From Rhodobacter sp. (lineage in GTDB: Bacteria; Pseudomonadota; Alphaproteobacteria; Rhodobacterales; Rhodobacteraceae): DNA of 64,000 nucleotides. This document shows, in pieces, positions 30,157 to 38,738 of the stretch. Below the pieces are notes generated by a model. That model saw nothing but the letters and a program-made list of their open reading frames with translations. It was not told where the DNA came from and ran no database searches. Made by a program: the position numbers and the translations under genes. Position 1 is the first letter of the stretch. Every line of letters starts with the position of its first letter. The stretch spans positions 124,001 through 188,000 of the forward strand of contig JAIYAE010000033.1 in assembly GCA_027489175.1 (NCBI GenBank). The letters run 5' to 3'.

Positions 30157-31236
30157 TCAGTCCTCGTCCGGCTGGATCAGGGTGATCTCGCCACTCGCCT
30201 CAAGGCTGCGGATCGCGCTGATGATGGCGGTCATCGCCTCCTCGGCGTCCTTGTCCTTGATCTTGCCCCGTGTGGCCATCTCTTCGCGCAGGCCCTGGGC
30301 CAGCCGCTGCGAGATATTGGCCAGCAGGAATTCGGCCGCCTCATCCAACCCCGGTTTGCCGGCAGCGGCAGCAAGCGCCGTGACCAGTACCGGCTGTTCG
30401 ACCAGTCGGGTGATTTTCGGGGCATCGCGCGGGCTCAGCCGCACCGGGATATGCACGAAGGTAAAGATCGCCTTGCGGACCTCAGCGGCAAATCCGGCAT
30501 CTTCGGCCTCAAGGCCCTGCAAGACATCTTCCCGCGTCAGGGCAGGGGACACGTTCAGGATCGCCCCCACGCGTTCCACCGGGCCGGTGTCAAACGCGCG
30601 CGGTGGCTGATTGTCCAGTTCCGCCAACAGCGCGGCCCCGATCCGGCGCACCGTTTCCGGGTCGACCTGACCAGTCATCGACACCGCATAGGCCACGCGG
30701 CGGGCACGGTCCCCGGGCAGCCGCCCCAGTATCTCGGCCGCTTTGGCCACCGGCAGTTTGGACAGCATCACAGCGCCCACCTCCACCGCCTCATCCGCAA
30801 GGATCGGCAGCAGCCGGTCGACCGGCAGGGCGGTGATCCGCTCCCAAGGGTCAACCTTGGACGACTGCGACGCCATCCGCCGCAACCGCGACGCGGCCGA
30901 TTGCGAGATATGGCCATCCATCATTGACAAGGCACCTTCGATCCCGCCCGGAAAGGACAGGCCGACCGATTCCAATTCGGACAGGAATTGCGCCACCACC
31001 TCATCCAGCGTGGTGCGGTCGATCAGGCGCATCTGGCCCATCTGTTCGGCCAGCGCCGCCTGCATGTGTTCGGGCAAGGAGGAAATCGGAAGATTGGTGC
31101 CTTCGGTCAACAGATAGCGCACGATCACCGCGGCTTTCTGCCGGTTGGAAAGCAAACGTCGTGGCGGGGGTCCCCCCGTCACGACGGCACGGCGTTCCGG
31201 CAAGATGCGGGCCAATGGGATGATATCCTGTGACAT
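30157..31236 (-). CDS. fliG: Flagellar motor switch protein FliG
   Basis: This 359-residue protein has a basic N-terminus (PPRRLLSNRQKAAVIVRYLLTEG) and a middle helical domain. The C-terminal FliG domain contains VLQGLEAEDAGFAAEVRKAIFTF and IPVRLSPRDAPKITR. FliG forms the rotor part that contacts MotA and sets rotation direction. AGAGG precedes the ATG at 31236. No other flagellar gene is in the window, so it is either an isolated copy or a separate locus. Confidence 0.85.
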   Translation of the reverse strand: MSQDIIPLARILPERRAVVTGGPPPRRLLSNRQKAAVIVRYLLTEGTNLPISSLPEHMQAALAEQMGQMRLIDRTTLDEVVAQFLSELESVGLSFPGGIEGALSMMDGHISQSAASRLRRMASQSSKVDPWERITALPVDRLLPILADEAVEVGAVMLSKLPVAKAAEILGRLPGDRARRVAYAVSMTGQVDPETVRRIGAALLAELDNQPPRAFDTGPVERVGAILNVSPALTREDVLQGLEAEDAGFAAEVRKAIFTFVHIPVRLSPRDAPKITRLVEQPVLVTALAAAAGKPGLDEAAEFLLANISQRLAQGLREEMATRGKIKDKDAEEAMTAIISAIRSLEASGEITLIQPDED

Positions 31237-31310
31237 GGGGATGCCTCTGATTCTTGCGGTCAGAAGCACCCTGCCAGTCGCGGGTTAACGCCCGCTTAGC
31301 CGCTTCAGGC

Positions 31311-31478
31311 TTAGCTGGTCGGGTTGGCGACGCAGGCGCCCTTCGCCTCGTCCCAGGTGGCGCCGGCCACACAGGAGGCCGCGGTTTCCTGCTTCATCTT
31401 GTCGCCGCTGCACTGGGCGAAGGAGATCGTTGGGGCGAGCGTCAGGGCAATCACGGCGAGGGTCGTCTTGATCTTCAT
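31311..31478 (-). CDS. Small exported Cys protein (55 residues)
   Basis: The reading frame starts MKIKTTLAVIALTLAPTISF and encodes a signal peptide cleaved after SFA, then a ~34-residue mature peptide with Cys23, Cys36 and Cys49. AGGAGG stands just before the ATG at 31478. The mature part contains CVAGATWDEAKGACV. The same C-x2-G-x2-WDEA-x3-C pattern occurs in the neighbouring TPR protein at 31511-32044. A chitin-binding-like (CBM14-like) small fold is possible but weakly supported. Confidence 0.75.
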   Translation of the reverse strand: MKIKTTLAVIALTLAPTISFAQCSGDKMKQETAASCVAGATWDEAKGACVANPTS

Positions 31479-31510
31479 GGGTCGTCCTCCTGGTTGGGTT
31501 GGGTCACTGC

Positions 31511-32044
31511 TCAGTAGGTATAGGTCACTCCGGTCGCGATGGCGTCAGCTAATGAGCGTTCGGCCCAGGTGCCGCCGCCACCCACCATGCGGATCGCGGC
31601 AAGCTGCAGTTGGGCGGCTTCCTTCTCATCCATCTGGACCAGAAGCTGGCCGTAATAGCTGCGCGCCAGGATGTTGTTGCTGTCCATCGCGATGGCCCGC
31701 TCATAGGCGGCAATGCCTTCCTCCACCCGGCCGGTCTGGCGCAGAAGGAAGCCCTGGTAGGTCAGAACCCGGGCGGTCTCACCTTCGGTCATCGTGGAAA
31801 GCACTTGCAACGCCTCATCCGGGCGGCCGGCATAGGCCAGTTCGCGCACCGCACCAAAGCGCTGGTCATCGTTCAGAAGGCTGCTTTCGGCCTTGATGCA
31901 GGCCTTGGTCGCCTCATCCCACACCTCACCCTTGGCGCATTCCACCGTCGTCTCGGTCGGCGTCGGCGGTTCGGTGTCGTCGCTGCCAGCCGCAAAGGCA
32001 CATTGCGGGGCAAGCAGGAGGGCGGCAGCAAGGATCATGCGCAT
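31511..32044 (-). CDS. Exported TPR protein with N-terminal Cys motif
   Basis: This 177-residue protein has a signal peptide ending in CAFA, a short acidic linker, and the motif CAKGEVWDEATKACI. At least three TPR-like helical pairs follow (ELAYAGRPDEALQVL, GFLLRQTGRVEEGIAAYERA, YYGQLLVQMDEKEAA). The start at ATG 32044 has GAAAGG upstream, and that sequence lies inside a hairpin. It follows purB on the same strand and precedes the 55-residue Cys protein, with which it shares the Cys motif. A periplasmic binding or scaffolding role is inferred. Confidence 0.8.
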   Translation of the reverse strand: MRMILAAALLLAPQCAFAAGSDDTEPPTPTETTVECAKGEVWDEATKACIKAESSLLNDDQRFGAVRELAYAGRPDEALQVLSTMTEGETARVLTYQGFLLRQTGRVEEGIAAYERAIAMDSNNILARSYYGQLLVQMDEKEAAQLQLAAIRMVGGGGTWAERSLADAIATGVTYTY

Positions 32045-32052
32045 GGCGGTGC

Positions 32053-32073
32053 CTTTCGGTAATTTCCCGAAAG
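32053..32073 (-). promoter_or_regulatory. Hairpin covering the ribosome binding site of the exported TPR gene
   Basis: On the minus strand CTTTCGG and CCGAAAG form a 7-base stem with a seven-base loop. The right arm contains the GAAAGG Shine-Dalgarno of the gene starting at 32044. It may damp translation or act as the purB 3' hairpin; both are unproven. Confidence 0.35.
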
Positions 32074-32142
32074 ATAGCACGTCCGGCGCACAATCAAGCG
32101 CCGAAAATCGCGGCAGGGTGCCGCAGCGTCATCACGGATGCG

Positions 32143-33450
32143 TCAGCTGCCGAAAACCCGGGCAAAGATCCGGTCCACATGCTTGGTGTGGTAGCCCAGA
32201 TCGAACTTCTCCTCGATCTCGGCCGGGGACAGCGCTGCCGTCACGTCCGGGTCGGCCAGAAGCTCGGTCTTGAAATCCGCGCCCTTCTCCCAGACCTTCA
32301 TCGCGTTGCGCTGGACCAGGCGATAGCTGTCCTCACGGCTGACGCCAGCCTGCGTCAGCGCCAGAAGCACGCGCTGGCTCATCACCAGGCCTTTGAACTG
32401 GTTCATGTTCCGCAACATGTTTTCCGGATAGATCACCAGCTTTTCCACCAGACCGGCCAGCCGGTGCAGCGCAAAATCCAGCGTGATCGTGGCATCCGGC
32501 CCAATCGCGCGTTCAACCGAGCTGTGCGAGATATCCCGCTCATGCCACAGGGCCACGTTCTCCAGCGCCGGGATCACCGCCATCCGCACCAGCCGCGCAA
32601 GGCCGGTCAGGTTTTCCGACAGAACAGGATTGCGCTTGTGCGGCATGGCACTGGACCCCTTCTGGCCGGGGCTGAAGAACTCTTCCGCCTCAAGCACTTC
32701 GGTCCGTTGCATGTGCCGGATTTCAATCGCCACGTTCTCGATGCCCGAGGCGATGACCCCAAGTGTGGCAAAGAACATCGCATGCCGGTCGCGCGGGATC
32801 ACCTGCGTGCTGATCGGCTCCGGGCTTAGGCCCAGCATCTTGCAGACATGTTCCTCGACGAAGGGGTCGATGTTGGCGAATGTCCCGACCGCGCCGGAAA
32901 TCGCCCCGGTCGCCACTTCGGCCCGCGCCGCCACCAGCCGCGCCCGGTTGCGCGCCATCTCGGCATAGAAGCGGGCAAAGGTCAGGCCCATCGTGGTGGG
33001 CTCAGCATGAATGCCATGGCTGCGGCCGATCCGCACCGTGTCCTTGTGCTCATAGGCCCGCGCCTTCAGCGCCGCCAGCACCCGGTCAAGCGCGACCAGA
33101 AGCAAATCCGACGCCCGCACCAGCTGCACGTTCAGCGTCGTGTCAAGGACGTCCGAACTGGTCATCCCCTGATGCACGAACCGCGCATCATCCGCCCCGA
33201 TATGTTCGGCCAGATGGGTCAGGAAAGCGATCACGTCATGCTTGGTCACCGCTTCGATCTCGTCGATCCGGGCGACGTTGAATTCCACATCCTTCGCGCG
33301 CCAGACGGCCTCGGCATTGGCCTTGGGGATCACTCCCAGCATGGCCTGTGCGTCGCAGGCATGGGCCTCGATCTCGAACCAGATCTTGAAGCGGGCTTCC
33401 GGGGACCAGATCGCCACCATCTCGGGGCGGGAATAGCGCGGGATCATCAC
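32143..33450 (-). CDS. purB: Adenylosuccinate lyase
   Basis: This 435-residue member of the fumarase/aspartase superfamily catalyses two steps of purine synthesis, releasing fumarate from SAICAR and from adenylosuccinate. The signature loop GQKGSSAMPHKRNP carries the catalytic Ser. HQGMTSSDVLDT and GRSHGIHAEPTT supply the active-site His/Ser residues. The length is normal. ATG codons at 33450 and 33447 are both possible. It is divergent from the endonuclease-like gene. Confidence 0.97.
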   Translation of the reverse strand: MMIPRYSRPEMVAIWSPEARFKIWFEIEAHACDAQAMLGVIPKANAEAVWRAKDVEFNVARIDEIEAVTKHDVIAFLTHLAEHIGADDARFVHQGMTSSDVLDTTLNVQLVRASDLLLVALDRVLAALKARAYEHKDTVRIGRSHGIHAEPTTMGLTFARFYAEMARNRARLVAARAEVATGAISGAVGTFANIDPFVEEHVCKMLGLSPEPISTQVIPRDRHAMFFATLGVIASGIENVAIEIRHMQRTEVLEAEEFFSPGQKGSSAMPHKRNPVLSENLTGLARLVRMAVIPALENVALWHERDISHSSVERAIGPDATITLDFALHRLAGLVEKLVIYPENMLRNMNQFKGLVMSQRVLLALTQAGVSREDSYRLVQRNAMKVWEKGADFKTELLADPDVTAALSPAEIEEKFDLGYHTKHVDRIFARVFGS

Positions 33451-33691
33451 TTGCCTCCAACGGACCTTTTCCGCGCCTTACGCCGACCAGCCGCGCCGCG
33501 CAAGCCGACATGGGGCAGGGGGAAGGCACCGCCACCCGGCTTTGCCCCTACTGTGCTGAATCCGTTCCTCAATTCTGCCGCAGTAATCGGGTCTTGCAGT
33601 CCAGCTGGTGAACGGATAGCGGCGCAGATGCGCCAAGGTGCTTCACGGCTGGACTGGTGCCCGTCAATCGGGGTTGGGTGGAACGCGCGGA

Positions 33692-34600
33692 ATGACGGTG
33701 GAAGACGACTTCGACGAGGACGAGGAAAACCCGATCTGGGGTGCCCTGATCAAGACCGGGCTGATCCTTTCCATCGTGGTGCTTGCGGGCGGATACATGG
33801 GCTGGCTGCACCCCTTGGGGGATGCTCTGGCCGTCGGGCGCGGCCCGGCCTCGGTCGCGGTGTTTGTGCTGTCGCTGTTGGGCATCCGGATGGGGATGCA
33901 GGCAGCGGCTTTCGGCGCGCTCCTTCTGTCTTTGCTGACCGCCACCTCGGTCGTGCTGGCGCATATCTGGCCGGGACCGCCGGGTATCTTCCTGCTCTAC
34001 CAAAAGAATATGTTCTACGAAAACAGTGATCTGGCCGGGCTTGAGGCTGACATCCGCGAGGCAGCACCCTTGGCCCTGACCCTGCAAGAGGTGTCTGAGC
34101 CGAACCTCGCGCTCCTCACCAACCTGCAAGACCTCTTCCCGCATCAGTTCCATTGCCCGCAAGGCCGGCGGGGCGGGACCGCCGTCGCTTCGCAACTACC
34201 GGCAGTGCCGGGGGCTACGGTCTGCGTTTCCGGCCTGGCCGCGATGCAGGTGATCTTTCGTGATCAGCCGGTCTGGATCGTCTCGGTCCACCTCAGCTGG
34301 CCCTGGCCGTATGGTCAGGCCTCGCATGTGGCTGATTTGCGCCCTGTGTTGGCGGGCCTTGAAGGGCCGGTCCTGATGGGCGGTGATTTCAACATGGTCC
34401 GCTGGGCGCTGTCCGTCCGCCGCCTGGCGGCCGAGGCGCGGGGCCAGGTCGCTGGCCCCTCCAAGGGCAGCTTTACCGGCCTGTGGTTCCTGCCGTCCCT
34501 GCCGATCGACCATGTCATCGCCCCCGGCGGCGGCCGCGTGGTCCAACGGCCCGGCCTTGGGTCAGATCACCTTGGCCTCCTCGCGAACCTCGCGCTTTAG
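33692..34600 (+). CDS. Membrane-anchored endonuclease/exonuclease/phosphatase-family protein
   Basis: This 302-residue protein has an acidic N-terminal tail and three hydrophobic helices in about residues 15-95. The EEP catalytic domain then shows LQEVSEP (metal-binding Glu), MGGDFNMV (Asp/Asn) and GSDHLGL (Asp-His). Similar proteins (YafD-like) act on DNA, phosphoinositides or unknown phosphodiesters. The ATG at 33692 is chosen since the conserved region starts after it. Its stop overlaps that of dddP by three bases, tail to tail. Confidence 0.85.
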   Translation: MTVEDDFDEDEENPIWGALIKTGLILSIVVLAGGYMGWLHPLGDALAVGRGPASVAVFVLSLLGIRMGMQAAAFGALLLSLLTATSVVLAHIWPGPPGIFLLYQKNMFYENSDLAGLEADIREAAPLALTLQEVSEPNLALLTNLQDLFPHQFHCPQGRRGGTAVASQLPAVPGATVCVSGLAAMQVIFRDQPVWIVSVHLSWPWPYGQASHVADLRPVLAGLEGPVLMGGDFNMVRWALSVRRLAAEARGQVAGPSKGSFTGLWFLPSLPIDHVIAPGGGRVVQRPGLGSDHLGLLANLAL

Positions 34601-35934
34601 CCCATCAGCCTTGGGTCAAACGGATAGCGCGTCAGCGTCTCGCAGCCCGTTTCGGTGATCAGCACCTGATCTTCGAGCTTGATCGAGAAATCGCCCCCCT
34701 CAGGCGAGACCAGCGCCTCGACGCAGAGGACCATGCCCGGCTCCAGCGCCGCATCAAAGGCCCCCGGCATCCAGCCATCGGGGTAGTGGACGTAAGGCCA
34801 TTCATCGCACAGCCCCACGCCATGCATCTTGCAGGAATACTTCTGCGCCCAGTATTCCGGCGCAAGCTGATGGCCCTGCATCACCAGCTCCTCAATCATC
34901 ACACCGGGCTTCAGCCGCGCCTTGTGGTCCGCAATGTGGTCCAGCGCATGGTGAAACGCGCTGACCATGGCGTTCGACGGGCGGGCGTCGCCGATCCACC
35001 AGGTCCGGCTGATGTCGATGCAGAAGCCGTAGGCGCCGATCAGGTCGGTATCGAAGGCGACGATCTCATTGTCCTGTACCTCCCGCGGCCCGCATTCCTG
35101 AAACCACGGGTTGGTGCGGGGGCCAGAGGCAAGGAGGCGCGTCTCGATCCACTCTCCCCCTCGCCGGATGTTAGCCGCGTGAAGCTCCGCCCAGATCGCA
35201 TCCTCGCTGACCCCGCCCTTCGGCACCTCAGCTCGCGCAAAAGCCTCCATCTCGGCAATCCCCGCCTCGCAGGCCACATGGGCGCAGCGCATGGCCAGGA
35301 TCTCATCGTAGGTCTTCACCGCCCGGACCCGTTCCGTCAGCTCCTCGCCTTCTTCCACCGTGAAGCCCACAGCCTCCAGCGCCCGCAGCCCGTGGACCAT
35401 GATCTTGTCCACCGCCAGCCGCCGGTTCCCACCCGCATGCGCCCGCATCACCTCATCCACCTGCGCCGCAAACCCCTGCGCCGCCTGCGCGCCGCGATCG
35501 CCAGTGGAGTTGTAAAAGAACGTGGCCCCCGACCGCAGTTCCTTCACCAAGGGGTTAAAGGTCACGAGGAAAGGGGAGTTCTTGTATTCCCACATCACCA
35601 TATGCCCGTCCGCGCACAACAGACACGCCCGGAACGGGTTGTGCATGTTCCAGACCTGCATGTTCGTGGTGTCGGTCGCATAGCGGATGTTCAGGGGGTC
35701 GAACATCAAGAGCCCCCCATAGTCCCGCGCAACCAGCCCCGCGACCAGCTTCGCCCACCGCGCCTCGCGCATCCGGGGCAGGTCCGGCAAGATCAGTCCC
35801 GCCACCGCCCATTCCCGCAAGGCAAGCGCCGTCGGCCCGATCTCCACCCGGTCATTGTCGTTCGGCGTGCCATTGGCCAGCCGATCCCCCCGCGAAGGAT
35901 CAATCTTGCGCCGGTCGCGTTGGTAGACGGTCAT
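34597..35934 (-). CDS. dddP: Dimethylsulfoniopropionate lyase DddP (M24-like)
   Basis: This 445-residue protein, near the ~447 of characterised DddP, cleaves DMSP to dimethyl sulfide and acrylate. The N-terminus RKIDPSRG and the segments GTPNDNDRVEIGPT, GGVSEDAIW, EWIETRLLASGPRTNPWFQE and CDEWPYVHYPDG match what I recall of marine DddP proteins. Metal ligands of the pita-bread fold are in place: Asp-x-Asp in VAFDTDLIGAYG, Asp in CIDISRTWW, His in KMHGVGLCDE, and Glu in CVEALVS and IKLEDQ. An M24 peptidase of another specificity is the alternative, but the DddP-specific segments argue against it. The start is ATG 35934. Confidence 0.9.
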   Translation of the reverse strand: MTVYQRDRRKIDPSRGDRLANGTPNDNDRVEIGPTALALREWAVAGLILPDLPRMREARWAKLVAGLVARDYGGLLMFDPLNIRYATDTTNMQVWNMHNPFRACLLCADGHMVMWEYKNSPFLVTFNPLVKELRSGATFFYNSTGDRGAQAAQGFAAQVDEVMRAHAGGNRRLAVDKIMVHGLRALEAVGFTVEEGEELTERVRAVKTYDEILAMRCAHVACEAGIAEMEAFARAEVPKGGVSEDAIWAELHAANIRRGGEWIETRLLASGPRTNPWFQECGPREVQDNEIVAFDTDLIGAYGFCIDISRTWWIGDARPSNAMVSAFHHALDHIADHKARLKPGVMIEELVMQGHQLAPEYWAQKYSCKMHGVGLCDEWPYVHYPDGWMPGAFDAALEPGMVLCVEALVSPEGGDFSIKLEDQVLITETGCETLTRYPFDPRLMG

Positions 35935-36059
35935 GACTGCCTCCGTTTCAGGCGTAAAGCATGCCCGCTTGGCAAAGGCCCGCTTACCCAAGCGCGACGG
36001 CCCTTCGTCGCAAATGGCGCAGGCTTGCGGGCGCGTGTCCCCCATGGTCAAAGGGCGCA

Positions 36060-36869
36060 ATGCTGACCCAGACGCCCGCCCCCCTGCAACCTGCGCCCAT
36101 CCTGCAAGCCAGGCTGCCGCATCTGCCGTGGCTCGATCCGCGCACCCGCCGCCTGCCGGGGATCAACCCGGTTGAGGGCCAGGACTGGCTGCGCGTGGAT
36201 GAGGCTTATGCCCCCCAGATGGCCCTGCGCGACCGGCTGATCGACAGCCACAGCCCCGCCGTCCATGCCCTGCTGCCCGAAGCCGAACTTGCCGCAGCCG
36301 AACTTTACGCCACCGTCCTAGGCTGGCTGGCCACCGCTCCCGGCTTCACCCTGACCGCCACCACCGCGACCCGCCCCGATGGCGTGACCGTGCCGCTCGA
36401 CCCCGCTCAGCCCCTGCTGACACTCGGCCGCCTGGTGCAGGAAGACCTCTGTCTTCTGCAACCCACCGGCGACGAATACCACCTTACCGGCGCGATCCTG
36501 TGCTTTCCGGCCAGCTGGACCCTGGCGCAAAAGATCGGCCGCCCGATGACCGCGATCCATGACCCGGTCCCGCTCTATAACGCAGACCTTGCCGCCCGAG
36601 TGAACCGCATGTTCACCGCGATCCGCCCGGATCAGCCGCTCTGGCGGATGAACTTCCTGACCTATGACGACTTCACCCTGCATCAGCCCCGGCGTGAAGG
36701 CGAAAAGCGCCCGCAACCGACTGACCACGTCTACATCCGCTGTGAACGCCAATGCCTTCTGCGGCTTCCCGTCACGGGGGCGGTGGTCTTCACCATTCAT
36801 ACCTATGTGGTGGATGCAGGCTCGGTCAGCCCCGAAGACCTCGCCGCCCTCCGCGCCGCCGTGCATTAG
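36060..36869 (+). CDS. DUF3445 protein (heme-dependent N-demethylase-like)
   Basis: This 269-residue protein has LPWLDPRTRRLPGINP, the conserved FPASWTLAQKIGRPMTAIHDPVP block and RCERQCLLRLPVTGAVVFTIHTY. That pattern marks DUF3445, the family of the heme-dependent oxidative N-demethylase catalytic subunit. Members are proposed to demethylate secondary or tertiary amines. The ATG at 36060 begins the family N-terminus. The alpha/beta hydrolase gene follows after eight bases. Whether it acts on methylated amines linked to osmolyte use is speculation. Confidence 0.8.
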   Translation: MLTQTPAPLQPAPILQARLPHLPWLDPRTRRLPGINPVEGQDWLRVDEAYAPQMALRDRLIDSHSPAVHALLPEAELAAAELYATVLGWLATAPGFTLTATTATRPDGVTVPLDPAQPLLTLGRLVQEDLCLLQPTGDEYHLTGAILCFPASWTLAQKIGRPMTAIHDPVPLYNADLAARVNRMFTAIRPDQPLWRMNFLTYDDFTLHQPRREGEKRPQPTDHVYIRCERQCLLRLPVTGAVVFTIHTYVVDAGSVSPEDLAALRAAVH

Positions 36870-36877
36870 GACCCGCC

Positions 36878-37759
36878 ATGCCTGGATTGATCCGCCGAAC
36901 CCTTCTGATCGGGGGCGCTGCCGCCACTGCCGCCGCTGGCCTCACGCTGATCTGGCGCGCCCGCAGCCTGGGGGAAACCGAAGTCGCCTATGGCCCCGGC
37001 CCGCGCCAGGTGATGGACGTGACACTGCCCAATGGCGACGGCCCGTTTCCGGTGCTGGTGATGATCCACGGCGGTGCCTTCCTGATGGGCGACAAGTCCG
37101 ACCTGCCCACCCCGGCCGAGGTGCTGGACGCCGGCATCGCCATCGTCCGCGTCAACTACCGCCTGTCCGGCACCGACCTCTGGCCTGCACAAGGCGAAGA
37201 CTGCCTTGCCGCCATCGTCCATCTGCAACGCCACGGGGCCGAGCTTGGCCTTGACCCGTCCCGCATCGTGATCATGGGCCAGTCGGCAGGGGCCTTCCTG
37301 GCCGTTTCCACCGCCCTCAGCCTGGTTGAGGTGGGGCTGCCGCCGCGCGGCGTGGTCAGCTTCTATGGCCCAATGGATTTCTCGACCATGGATGCCGACA
37401 TGGCCACCCTTGGCCGTACCGCCAGCATGGGCGCGACCGATGCCGCCGACAGCCCGGAAAGCCAGCTTTTGGGCTATCCCATCGCCGACAACCGCGCCGC
37501 CGCCCGCGCGCTTGGGCCGATCGGCCGGCTTGACCAGATCCGTGAGCCTTTGCCGCCGATCCTGATCCGCCACGGCGACGCCGACCCGATGATCGCCGAC
37601 CTGCAAGCCAAACGCCTGCGCGAGGCGTGGTTGGCCGCCGACCCGCAAGCCCAGATCGATTACGCCCTTGTCCCCGGCGCAGGCCATGGCGGGGCAGAGT
37701 TCGAAAGTGGTGAGGTGCTGGCCGACCTCGTGGCCTTCCTGACCGCAAACCTTGCCTAG
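36878..37759 (+). CDS. Alpha/beta hydrolase (BD-FAE/esterase-like) with N-terminal membrane segment
   Basis: This 293-residue protein has residues ~6-25 that are hydrophobic after RR, like a Tat/Sec signal or anchor. The hydrolase core has the oxyanion HGGAF, the nucleophile elbow GQSAG, and late Asp and His in HGDADPMI and GAGHGG. Substrate could be a carboxylic ester or amide. It follows the DUF3445 gene closely and is likely co-transcribed; its last four bases overlap the convergent unknown gene. Confidence 0.85.
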   Translation: MPGLIRRTLLIGGAAATAAAGLTLIWRARSLGETEVAYGPGPRQVMDVTLPNGDGPFPVLVMIHGGAFLMGDKSDLPTPAEVLDAGIAIVRVNYRLSGTDLWPAQGEDCLAAIVHLQRHGAELGLDPSRIVIMGQSAGAFLAVSTALSLVEVGLPPRGVVSFYGPMDFSTMDADMATLGRTASMGATDAADSPESQLLGYPIADNRAAARALGPIGRLDQIREPLPPILIRHGDADPMIADLQAKRLREAWLAADPQAQIDYALVPGAGHGGAEFESGEVLADLVAFLTANLA

Positions 37760-38541
37760 TCGTCCGTCCCGATCAGGCGCAGATCAACGCCCTTGATATG
37801 CAGCCAGCCCGCTTTCGCCAGACCATATGGCAGGGCGGCAAAGCTGCTCAGCCAACCCAGCATGAAGCCAAAGACCTGAATGGCCCCGGTCGCCACTTCT
37901 CCCGGCGGGGAGGGCGGGATGGCCGGGCCGGATGGGGGGACATAGGCTGGGCGCTTGGCCTTTTTCGGGCGGCGGTTTCCGGCGGCCCCGGGGGCTAAAT
38001 CCTCCGCCAACTCGTCGCGGATCGCGGCGAGGGGGTCTTCTTCCGGCATCGGCTCGGCCAGGACCACAGGCGGCGCTTCGATCGGGTCCGGCTTAACCGG
38101 GGGTGCGTCCGGCGCTGTGGGCTGCGGGGAGGCGGGGATTGGGGCGACCTCGTCCACCGGCCAAAGATGCGGCTCGATCTCCATCACCAGCGCATTGCCG
38201 CGCTTCACATCCGGGTCAGCGGTCGCACTGGCATGCGACAGGATCGCCGCCCCGTTCTTGATCCAGGCCGCAACCCGCAGATGCGACGGCACAAAGCGCG
38301 CGGCCCGGCCCAGCTTTTCTTCAGGGATGCGCCCGGCACCGTTCTTGACGTTCACCGCCACCCGCCGCGTCGTGCGGGCCGCCCAGGCATGCAGGGGGGC
38401 CACGCCTTCGCGCGACAGGTGCAGGCCGGCCCTGCCAAACGCGCGCAGATTGAACGAGGGGCGCTGCTCGCCCTCGGCCCAGATATTCGGGCGCGGCTTG
38501 TCACGCGGCTCGGATTTGCGACGCAGGGGGTCGGTGGCCAT
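37756..38541 (-). CDS. Unknown protein with proline-rich linker and C-terminal hydrophobic segment
   Basis: This 261-residue protein is not one I recognise. The N-terminal ~120 residues are basic and could be a small folded domain (GRIPEEKLGRAARFVPSHLRVAAWIKNGA). A Pro/Ala/Glu-rich linker follows at ~130-210, then a hydrophobic stretch, IQVFGFMLGWLSSFAALPYGL. The start is at ATG 38541. The large linker and terminal hydrophobic part suggest attachment to the membrane. It is convergent with the hydrolase gene and separated by a terminator from glnA. Confidence 0.65.
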   Translation of the reverse strand: MATDPLRRKSEPRDKPRPNIWAEGEQRPSFNLRAFGRAGLHLSREGVAPLHAWAARTTRRVAVNVKNGAGRIPEEKLGRAARFVPSHLRVAAWIKNGAAILSHASATADPDVKRGNALVMEIEPHLWPVDEVAPIPASPQPTAPDAPPVKPDPIEAPPVVLAEPMPEEDPLAAIRDELAEDLAPGAAGNRRPKKAKRPAYVPPSGPAIPPSPPGEVATGAIQVFGFMLGWLSSFAALPYGLAKAGWLHIKGVDLRLIGTDD

Positions 38542-38696
38542 GGAACACTCGCCATATGGTTGCGCAACGGGAAGGTAGCCCAGCGATGGCCCCACCGCAA
38601 TTGGGACGGATCATAGTTACGGTCGGCTAAACAGAATTTGGATCATGCTGTTGCGTCAAACACTTGCAAGAATGTCCCTGCCCGGGACACCACGCA

Positions 38697-38720
38697 AAAG
38701 GGCGCCCGCAGGCGCCCTTT
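38697..38720 (-). terminator. Terminator downstream of glnA
   Basis: A perfect 10-base stem (AAAGGGCGCC / GGCGCCCTTT) with a CGCA centre lies 19 bases after the glnA stop and is followed on the minus strand by TTTTGCG. Confidence 0.8.
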
Positions 38721-38738
38721 CTTTGTCTCAGGCTGCGA

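Noticed and set aside
34483-36066. Plus-strand open frame opposite dddP
   Set aside because: Antisense shadow of a clearly homologous gene.
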